Part shown: in pieces, positions 1 through 12,000 of the stretch | Layout: each line of letters begins with the position of its first letter | How positions within the stretch are numbered: the stretch's first letter is position 1 | DNA from: a virus | Direction: 5' to 3' (one strand) | Virus record (IMG/VR): IMGVR_UViG_3300021962_000097 | Location: 1 to 64,000 of that record | Length of the DNA: 64,000 nt | Notes under the pieces: generated by a model | The model's input: the letters and a program-made list of their open reading frames with translations, nothing else | Databases searched by the model: none | Told to the model about the DNA's origin: nothing | Program-made: the position numbers and the translations under genes

Positions 1-3000
1 TCAATTACTGTTATAATTGCATTGTTTTCAGTGTACTCATTATGTCCTACTCCTGGATTAATATTAACTTTTGTCCCTGTGACAAGAGTATGAGGTGTTT
101 TAGTTTTAACTGTTACTGTTGGAACTAATGCTGACACAAATCCCGACGGTTCAATTATTGTATCCCCTATGCCAAAAATACCAGGATCTTCAGGATAGGC
201 TAGACAAATAGTTGATAAAGTTCTAACAGTTCCTACATATTCTCCGTTGTAGTTTTCATTTCCGTTGCCGCTGACTAAAAATTTATATCCTTGAGCCATC
301 GGTACTCCTAGGGCAGCAAATGAAAATGTTACTACTGCTGTAGAATTTATCGTTTGGCTAGTAACTGCAAATGAATCAGTATTCAATATGTAAGTACCTA
401 GGCCGCCAGTACCAGTTCCAAAGCTAAGAATATAAGTACCATCTGGTATTCCGGCACCATAAACAATTTGTCCTATAGCAAGAGTACCCGATGCAACCCC
501 TGTTACAGTTAATACATTTCCAGGATTTGTTGTTATGCCGTCATTGATTGTTCCAGTAAATTCTGAAGGTCCGGTTGGGAATGTTGAACCTGTAACTGTT
601 ACGGTAGGACTAGACGAAACTGTTAATATAACTTCATCACCAGGATTGACATACGTAAATTCATATTCATCCCTTACTGCATAAATTTCAACCGTTCCTT
701 GATCAAATCCAGGCAAGTCAATACCCTCAATCGAAATTAACTGTCCAGATGACAATCGGTGAGGTCTATCAGTTGTAATTACTGCAATATCTTCAAGCCC
801 TAATCTTCTAAAAGAAGTAATTTTACTAGTACCTATTCTACCTATAGAATTTATTGCAATAGGATTATTAGGTGTTACAGATACACAATAGTAGATACTA
901 CCTGCATCAATTCCTCCAATTGAAGAACCTGTAAACTCTAATAGTCTTCCTGCTTCAATGTTAGTTGTATTAGTTAATTCAATTACATTTCCATAACTAT
1001 ATGTTTGAATAGCGTTTGTATTAATCTGTTTACTATTAGCACCAACTGTTATAATATAATCATCAAAATTAGGATCTTGTGAATCCCATCCGTCTGAGAA
1101 CCAAGGAGTACTACCCCAACCTTGTGCAATGTTAAATCCTAAACCAGTAATTTGAACACCACCGTAGTCAACTCCGCGCATCAGTTGTCCTAGTTGCTTA
1201 CCAAATTCTTTAGTTCCAGGATTGTAATACCAATTAATTCTATCAGCAGCTGATAGATAATTATAATCTTTCAAGTAGGTAATTTTAATAACAGCTCCTT
1301 TTGCTGGTGCTGTTAAGAATGTTAACAATCCATAGTAACTTGTATATCCCCTAGTTGTAGTTTTTTTGCTACTAAGTATGTAAGAATTTCTAAGAGCTGC
1401 TACTCCGTCAATTAAAACTTCTGAATCGGCTAGTTTAATGCTAGGACTCCATTTTAATATAAATTGTGTCTTACTGCCTGTTCCAATAAATTTAGAATCT
1501 GTTTCGCCTGATTCAATTTCTTGCAGTTCAGTAATATAATATTGACTAGTAACTCTGTCAAATTTAATTCTAGTATAATTTGATCTTACAAGACTACTAC
1601 CAATTCTAGCACTTGCACTTGCGCTTACACCATTAGAATCTAATCCTCCTTGGAACACAACTGTCGGCACTGTTAAGTAGCCGCTACCGTTAGTAATCAA
1701 AGATATTCTTGCAACTTTTCCATTTGTTAAGTATGCCCTAGCAGTAGCTCCTGTGCCGCTATTACTTTCTATTATCACTGTAGGAGTGCTGATATAACCA
1801 GATCCACCATCGTTAATGATAATTTCAGTAACTTGGAAACCTACATTATCAGTCCAATTTTTCCAAGGATAATCTTCAATAAGTGCAGATTCGCTGAATA
1901 CTTGGTTATCTACTATTGTCACTGGTACTGTTGTAAATCTACCATCTTCATATATCGGAGGTAAATCAAAATCAGTGACAACTGATTTGGCTGAATCAAT
2001 TTTAGTATAAGAACTAATAAATTCTCTAATCTTTGTTCTATAAGGTTTTACTTCACTGATGTAAGATTCAAAATCAGATAAGTTATCATTGTTGTATGTA
2101 ACTTTTTCTTTTAAACTTCCTACATTGTGTTGAGCTTTAATAAAACTTGTTTTAAAAGCCCAGTCAATATATTGTTGTTCGTTATAAGCATATCTTAAAC
2201 ACGCAAAAAATGCATCAAGATAATCTTGTTTTAAATTATCTATAAGAATATCATTTTTAATGCTGTCTAATATAATTCTTAATTCAACTTCTGCTGCATT
2301 ATCATATCCGTCTCCGTCGAATGAGGGGCCATCATAACCTATACCACTATTTCTAAAATTATATAAGTTACTAGAGAATTGTATTGTACCTTTTTCTCTA
2401 CCAACTACTTTGTAAGATTGTGTATAATCAGCACTGGTACTATTTGCATATTTTTCTAATAATAACCATCCGCCTGAACCAACGTTTTTAATTTTAACTA
2501 TTTGTCCAATCTCTATATTAACTGTGGCTAATTCATAAACAGAATTTAGAGAGAAATTTGCAGGTGTGAATTGACTATATCCTGTTTTATAGTAATCTAC
2601 AGTATTCCAGTATTGTCTTACATCATAACTTTGACTCTTTACACGTGACCATGTTAAACTTGTTGAATCATAAGAATAGATGCTCCATCTATCAAGTGCT
2701 TGTGAATCAAAATGTACTAGTGCAGAGAACGGTCTTAGAGTTAATACAGTCGTATCTTCGGTGTAACCTTCACCAGAATTTTCTATTACAACTCCGGATA
2801 TTCCCCCTGTAACATTTAAAATAGTTTTAATTTTTGCATTTATTCCAGAACCAGCAACGTCAATATAAGGTGCATAAACATATCCTGATCCAGGATTATT
2901 TACAATAATGTCTATTATTCTGCCGTCGACAATTATAGGTGTTAATGATGGATACCTAACAGCAGTAATACCAATAGTTCTTAATTCTGTATCATAGTCT

Positions 3001-6000
3001 ACTACTACATCATATTGTCCAAGAATTGTTGAAGGTTCTTTTTCAAAACTGTTAAGAGATGTAATATCTTTTTCTTCGACTATAATATGTTTAAGTAGTG
3101 AAGAATTTACACGTTCAATATATTGTTTTAATGCCTCGTATCTATTAATAAACATACTTTGACGAGGACGATTTTCAACACCATATCTAAGTTTAGGTGG
3201 TAGTGTTACATCGGGTACTCGTCTACCTTTACTGTCTTTTCCACAAAGGCTATCAATAAGTTTACGCTCAATAGTAATAGGTAAATTTGTATTTGTATCA
3301 TTACTAATTAACTTCCATTGATGATGACTATTAATGTCAGTGTCATCAATGGTCCAGTATTCAATGTAAAGATTTACATCAGTATGCTCTAACAAGTTTG
3401 CAACATTTACTAAACTAAACGTATTAGTTCCTGTGAACGCAATGTATTTGTAACCATAATTTTTAGGATCGGCTATAAGGTCTGCTACATCCTTTGCAGA
3501 TAGTTTTCTTCCTTTAACTTCTGGTATTATAGTTTTATTTTTTACCCAGAAGTAGTAAGTATTTCTAAAACTCTTAGAAACAGTATCATATGTCTGTTTA
3601 ATGCTGTAAGCAGAATTTCCATATAAACTTGTACCACTTATATTAGCAGTAAACCCTTCTATAGTATCTGCGATAGCATCCCAATCTTCAGGTAACAGAC
3701 TAGATGATACCCATTCGTATATGTCTATACTAGCTGTTTCATACAATGTATTCCAAGTAGAATTCTTATATACACTATCACCGTTATAACTGTCTAAAAA
3801 CTTAGCTTTAGACATGTTCCACCATAGAGTACCAACATTAGAAGATGTCCAGGCTTGTCCGTTATCAACATTTAACGTTTCGGTTCCTACTGTATAAATT
3901 GCAGGATCATAATATGTTTTGTACTTAATTTCTTGATCTGCAATACCTGCAATTTTTCCTTGTATAGGATCAATAATATCTAAGTAAGAAACTAACTGTT
4001 GTGTCTTTTTATTATACAAAAATATTTGTTTAATTTTGTTAATGTCAATTTTATCAGCTTCTGTACGTAATGCAGACCATGAATATGTATTTGGTGATTT
4101 GGTATAAGAATATAATTTACCTGAGGTATATGTAGCATCTACTGCATTTATAGCGCTGGCGATAATAATATTATTAGCGGCAACTAAATGTAAACCATAG
4201 TCATCTCCGTCGACATTTTCAGTTTTTAAATTTTCTGCAAAAACCCATTTGGTTGAGTATCTGTCATAAACATCAATTCTTCCAGAATCAGTTACGATTG
4301 AACCATCATCTTTTATGCTGTCTCCGTTGGCGCTAGAAATTACAAGTGTTTCGTCATTGTTCATAAACGATACTTGAGTTCCGTATCCTTCAGATCCTTC
4401 TGGTAATCTGCTAGTAATTGTTTGATACAGTATGTATTCTGCGCCGGATAGTTTATAAATTTTTACATTACCTTGATTGGTATTAGTGGTTCTATTACCT
4501 ATAGCAATGTAAGTGCCGTCTTTAGAAACAGATAAACTATAATCTGCACTAGTGACTCCGGGATTAATTGTATCAATAACTAGACCGTTACTCCCTAAGA
4601 CCGTAACACTGTTAGTACCATATGAGGTGACTGCTATAGTAGAGCCGTCATTTGATGCTTTAATTGTCTTGCCAAAATACGTGCCAGCGACTGATGAAGT
4701 TACTAGATTTCCTGTGTTCCATTGTAAGATATCATCTACAATAGTATAATCATATTGGTATAGTTTTGCAGAAAAGTCTGCAGACTGTGTTGAGATAAAA
4801 AGTTTATTATCATCTGCAAATTCAACAGTTGATCCAAATTTTTCATTATCTGTTGCACTAGAAGATAATATAACCCTGTATAAATCATATTGATTTGATG
4901 ATTTACGATTGTATAAACATACCATCCCTTGGTTAGTTAGGTTACTAGTTTTACCTATATACTGTAATGAATTATTACCATACATCTTATAGGCTGTTGA
5001 GTTATATCCTGTACTAGTTGTATGTTCCGGAACTATTGAAGAGAAAGCACTGTTTAACAATACTGTCACTTTTCCAGTTGCTTCTATCATTTCATATGGA
5101 TCGCCTGGATTATTAGGAATACCCCAAGTATTGCCTGCTACTCCAGTTATATCAACTGTCGGCGATGTTACTAAAGTTTCACTTACTGTAAATACTGTAT
5201 TGTTTTTAATAGACTTTACATAATAGTTTTGAGCAGTAGATAGTCCTCCAAATACAGAACCAATGAATCTAACTTTCATTCCTACAACCATACCTTTGGT
5301 TGTATCAACAGTTATATACCCCCTATCAACCCCGTCAATTTGAGGAGATGTAGCTGTAGCATTAGTGGTTAAATTTCCAACTGTGGCAGTTAATGTGCTA
5401 GAAGGTATAGAATACTCTACCCATTCAGCTAAAATAAAATCACCTTGTGTAGAAGATGTAGTTGTACATTTATACAGTATATGGTCGTACATAACGATAT
5501 CATTAAGTACATAGGTAATATTTGTTTGATAAAATCCTTGATAAGAAGAATTAAATTTTGCAGTAGATAGTGCCAAGGCAGTACCTACACTTGCTTCTAC
5601 ATTACTAGCATAGATATTAGCAGTTTTGCTAATAGTAATTCTATAACCGTCTATATCAATTGATTTAACATAATATGGCCCTACATTTGATACAATATTT
5701 CCAAAAGCATTACCATCAAACACAACTGGCATTCCGACTTTCATACCTGCAGTATTTGTCAATGTTATTTTTGCAGAAGCACTATCTGTAGAAACAACTG
5801 TGGCCACAACATGAGGCACTGTTTTATAATAGTGTACAGTATAATCATCTACTTGTTTTGATCTTACATAACGATTATCGTCTGCCGATCTTCCAATTTG
5901 CCATAAGATAGATGATTTTATAATGTCAGGCGATGCTTTGTATTCTCCTACTAAAGATAATACATTAGATGACAAAGGAGAACCAACTGCTAGCCAGTTT

Positions 6001-9000
6001 TTATCTTTAGATATAGCTACAGTTTTTCCAAATGATCCAGCAGAAGTGTCATGCCAGAATGCAATATCTGCATCAGTAAAATTAAATGTAAGATTAAGTG
6101 TCTGACTTCTTGACCAAGGAGCACTATATCCAAAACGATCATAAATTATCACACTGTCTTTATTTGTCGACACTACAAGAGTAGATGCTAAAGAATCAAT
6201 TGCTAATTCATTTCCAAATTTTAGATCTGATGAAGGGTACTTGTTAGGAATATTGGTGTAAGAATAGACTGTGTTATATTCATAGACAGACCATTTATTT
6301 TTTCCGTTGTTGTTTACCCATAGCAACTCTTTGTCTTTGATTTTTTTAGGAAGTTCTAAATCTATGTCATCAATATTTTCAATTTTTTGACTGTCAAAAT
6401 AATACAAAGAAATATCTTCATAAGTTATAGACTGTGGAAAATTGTCGATAGTTGCAGTGACTGTAATAAGAGTTCCGTCAATATTATCAATCTTATAGAA
6501 TCCTTGAACCTTGTCAATGCCAGTGAGTCCTAAGTAGTCGCCTACTTCTAAATAATTCACAGTGTCAACTGTTATTGAAAGTGTTGTTTCTTCATATTCC
6601 AATAAACTTACACTGCTTCCAGTGTCAGTGATCCTATAAATGTTCCAGTAGGTTGGTGGTAACTCAAAAGTAGTCCATACATAATCGCCCACAGTAAACT
6701 TAGTAATATCATAAGATAACAGATCTGCCAGTGTATCTACATTAGCAGCTACTTCGTCTGCTCTGACATATCCAGGTGTTCTTAAATAAGGACTAAAATT
6801 ATTATTAACAGGCCAAGGATTTGAATTGTATGCTAAAGGTTTTAAGTAGATATCATTAGGTGTTTGTCTAATAACAAAATCTACTAAACCAGGATCTACA
6901 GTATTAACTAGTTCAATAGCCTGAGGATTATTTTTAAACAGACTTTCGTCTAGTTCAAATTCTATTTCTTCAAATGCATTAATCGAACCGTATTGGCCTA
7001 CTCTGATTGCCCACTCTTCAAAAAAGGTTAGACTTTCTCGATCGTCAGCACTTAACACATCAAACAGTTTATTCAAAACATTTTGAGTGCCTTTTTCTAT
7101 AATCATACCTTGATAAAATTTATACTCGCTAATATCATCTTTTATAATATTTTCAAGATATTGTCTCTTTTGATAACCAATTAAATGTTGAGCAATTTTT
7201 TGTTGCCCTAGGTCAAAGTTGTCACTGTCTAGGCTATAAAAATCAGTAAACTGTTCAGCTTTATACGACCAGTTAGGTAATAATCTTGAAGTTGGTTTAT
7301 TAGGTAACTTAATCCATTCATTGCTAATAAACTCTGATGTTCCAACTAATTTACCGGCTGCACTATAATAAAATTCTTTGTACTTTACAGTGTCTCCTAG
7401 ATTATAATCTATCCATGGTTCCCAATCTTTTATTACCGCTTGATCATATATAAAACCGGGAACATTAAATCCGCCGTTCCAACCTGTTGATACATAACCC
7501 AAGACTTTTATTTTTTCTTGCCTATAACCTGTAGTTGGATCATATAAAGTATCATTGAATAGAGTTTTATTATCTAATAATAAAATATGTTCTTTTTGTA
7601 CAAAATAAAATACTGCTCCGTATATTCCATCAGAAGTTGTAGAATATGAAAATTCATTGTCTTCTCTATAAGAATTTATTAAGTCTTCATCTATTTTAGT
7701 GCCGTCAACTTTAAAAAATTCGTATACATTAAATTGATCTTTTATATCGTCAACAACTGATAATTCAGAAGAGATAGTTATAACATTAGCAGACGGACTA
7801 ACTGCCAACACACTCGCACCTACGGTTGATAAACCGTCTAATTTCGTCCAATCATTTTCTACAAATATATCTCCAGGCTCTACAAATACATCGGCCTTGT
7901 AATAATCTCCATTAAACTTTACAATTTCTCCCACTTGGTAACTATCACTCGGTAACCAATCTTTCCATTTGTCTTCGCCAGTTGACCAATTTTGTGTAGT
8001 CCAGAACAAAAATTCTTTTGCACTGGTTACCCAATTAGTAACTTCACCTAAATTATTATTAAAATCGTCAAAAACAAATCCTTGATCTTTTAGATATTCT
8101 CCATAGCCTACTAAAAAGTCTACTACTTCTTGAATTGTTTTAAATTTTGTTCCATAGGCTACAGTAATAGGCTCAGTTCTATCCCATGCAGTTCTAATAA
8201 AGGCATCCCTACCACCATTAATCGGTAAACCGTTTAATGTCATGTAATAAGATAAATCAAAGGTATTGCTAGAGGTATGAGTCGCTTTAACTTTATAATA
8301 CCTAGTACCATACTTGACTGTTTTACCACTAGGATATAATTGATTTGGTGACCATTCAACAAACGATTCACTTATACCTCCTACATTTATACTATAGCCA
8401 GGAGCTGTCCATCCATAATAATAAAAATAAGGACTAGATTTACTATAGCCTTTTACTTCATATCCTGTAGACAATCGTGTTACTATAACACCACTATAAA
8501 CTAATTTTTTAATAGGACTAGAAGAATTTAAAATTACTGAATAATTTTCTTGAGGTACATAAATTCCTCCAATTGCTGTGGGACTCTTAGAATCTAATAA
8601 TAAATTAAATCTTTCTTTTTCTGTGAATCCGCTTACACGATATGATAACTGCATTGAGCTATAAAATAGATCATACTTGTATTCGTTAAGAGATTTTTGA
8701 TTATCGTGTTGAATATAGTCAACAACATAATTCACAAGTCCTGCAGTCTGCACTCGCTGAGTATCAGTATAAATGCTAGGTGTTACAATATCTTTCAAAC
8801 GAAGTCTTAATTTTGTTTCTTTATAAACAATTTGATCGGATGCATCGCGATAAATTCTAGAACGATCAAATAATAAGCCTATTGTTCTAGCAGGATACAT
8901 CAATATTAGTGTAGAAATTACACTAAAAGGATAGTATGCACTTCTACGCCATGCACTTTCAACAGGACTAACATCACCAAAAATAAAATCTTGGCCTGTT

Positions 9001-12000
9001 ATTTCAGTTATAACTCCACTGGTTAAAGTATTTTCTGCAGGGCTAACAATTTTACCATCTTGATCAACAGGTAAATGGTCCATCAGATAAGGTTTAACAT
9101 ATTTAGGATTTCTATAAATTGGTTGACCTGGAACTTTAATAATACCTTCAGAAATATCTTGCCACATAACTTTATTGTCTGAAGTATAGGGTGCTGCACC
9201 ATATTGATCAATCCACCAATATGGCATTACACTAAATCCTAACATTTCCCAAGGACAGATGTTAGGACGGTCTGTATCGTACATCCAGCGATAAATGCCT
9301 CTCCAGTATCCAGGCAAAGGTCTGCCATCAGGAGCGGGTAGTCCTCTATAATTAAAAGTCAGACTATTATATTGATCATAAGATAAAGGTTTTGTAAAAT
9401 CCCTATTAATCAAACTAGTCCATTGATAAAAAGAAGGGGCTAGTATTTTATTAAATTCGTCTAAAGAATAGTCGTTATTTTGACTGTAACGAGGTATAAG
9501 TTCATTAACATCAAAAATATCAGGATTGTAAGACACTTTAATGTTATTAAAAATTCTTTTTTCTAATTCTAAAAGAAGGTCATCTCTATAATCTTCATAT
9601 GCTAGAACTACACTGCCGTCGTGGCCTTGAATAACATATCTAGGTGTTAGGAAACTGTTATCAAGATATTTCTTAGGTTCAAATTTTGGCCACATTCCTA
9701 ATTTTGTTGGTGTTGCTGGCACAAAACTACCATCAGTACTTTCATATTCTACTATGGTGATGATGTCATCGTTAGATACTTCTGCACGGTCGGTTAACAC
9801 AATAAACCCGTCAGGATTAAATGTATAATCAATTTCATGTAAAATTTGATTATTATTAATATAAACTAAAACTGCTTTTGAAGACAGTTCATTTAAATTA
9901 AAAGAATTTGTTAACGGATAAGTTTTTGTTCTATAATCAACTACAGTTATTTTTGTGGTTGTTGCTGAGCCGTTAGGAATCATATCACTAAAATAATATG
10001 ATGATGTTTTAGGTTTATTTTTATTAATTTCATTTAGAATTAAATCAACAAATTCTACTGTGTCTGCATCAATTCCTAAATTTTCTGCTAAATTTATAAA
10101 TGTTCTTTTAAATGAACCATAATCATCTCTTGCTTGTTCTAGAGCTTTGATAATGTTATTTGATTTATTTGTAAGATGGTACAAGGCTAAAGGTAATGCA
10201 CCTTCATGCTGTACAAATCTTGTGCCGTAAGGACTGACATTTCCTAGATCTCTTAGATTGCTAGCACCAAGATACTCTCCGTCAAATGTATCTAAATTAT
10301 CTATAATTGAATCTACATGATCGATTACTTCTCCTAATGTAAATTCAAGAGGATTTTCATTCATTGGATTATTTTGAAGATTAACTGGTAATTCATAATA
10401 TCCATTTGAATTTTTAGCTTGTGCTGCAAAAGTTTTTAATGTTATAACATCAGTTGTTTGATAATTAATACCTGCAGCATTTATGCTGTCTATTTTAAAA
10501 TAAACATATTTGAATCTAATACCATCTTTTATTTCCCAATATTTTTGATCTAATCTCTTGCCGTTAATATAAACACGAACTTCAAGGTCAACAAGATCAT
10601 TAATATTATCGTAGACGTCAATATCAAAATTATTTGTTTTTTCAGGATCCCTATAAATTCTTACAATAGGTTGATAGCGAGTAACGCTACTACGTTCCCA
10701 GCCCGACACATAAGAAATGTCAGTTAGACTGTCAAATTTAACTAATTTTCCAACAGAGATCGACTGTGTTTTAACATCAATTACTCGTTTATAGACAAAC
10801 GTGTCACTTAATAAATTAAAATTAAAAACAATATCACCAATATTATTAATATTCTTATATGATAAAGGAAATCCTAATTTGCTATCGTTAGTACCCTTAC
10901 CAATTTTGTATGAAAACAGTTTTGTTCCGGTGAAACTTGTACCATCATAGATTGTAATATCGCCATAGCTATAACCATTTTCGTCAACTACATCAAATAA
11001 AGGAGGTTGATTAACACTTGTTTTTTGTTGTCCTTTGACCCAAGTAGAACCATTATAATAATAGGTCATTCCTTGATTTTGAACCCCGTACTTAATTAAT
11101 ACGGATTGGTTTTCTATTGGAGTAGAGTCTTCTACTAGATGTATCTGGCGTTGTAATGATTCACCAGGAGGTGTTACTCTAATAAATTCTACTCTATAAA
11201 TTTTGTTTTTTACAAGAATATCAGTATCTGCTAAAAATAATACTCGTTGGCCTTGAGCTAGATTAATGCCATCGACTACATATCCAGGTTGTCCTTCAAC
11301 ATTCGAAAATACATCTGTCGTGAAAGTATCTATAAGATCAACATCAACTGTAGCTTCTAATCCAAAATTATATAATTTTATTCCTGCTTCAAATTCAATA
11401 ATTGGACGAACAGCACGAGCATCTTGATCTAAACTTGCTATTTGTCCGTTGACGGCATAGCTTGTTTCTATAACATTTTTATGATACCATCTGTTATTTC
11501 TTGCCCATGGATTTCTATCTTTGCTTCCTCTATTGACCACAATATAATCTTTAGATGTACTAAAGGTTGTTGCAATATCAAAAGACTGTTGATCAAAAGG
11601 CGAATCATCAAACGGTACTTCAAAACTATCTGTAGTGGTACTAATAAGTTCTAGATCATTTTCTAAAATTAGTTGTATTTTCTTTCCAACACCTTCAACA
11701 TAATAGAGTCCAGTCTTATACTGTTCAGGAGTAACGTTACCTTTGAATCGTAACTTCATTCCGTTGCTTAATTTTGTTCCATCAGCTAATTTAAAAGTTT
11801 TTTTGCCTACAATTTCATTTTCAACATCAATGGCAGTGTTTTCTTTAATGTCGTATATTTTAAAAATTCCTCCTAAATTAGGATCATTTTCACTGACATA
11901 ATAAAGAACATTAGGAGCTTTTTCAGGAACTTTAAAAGTTAGAGTCCCAGATTCAACTGCATAAACAGTGTCATTACCCCAGTTATATCTATTATCTACT

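Noticed and set aside
4552-6105. Plus-strand short frames inside the giant minus-strand gene
   Set aside because: They lie opposite a continuous coding frame with clear propeller-like motifs and have no ribosome sites.
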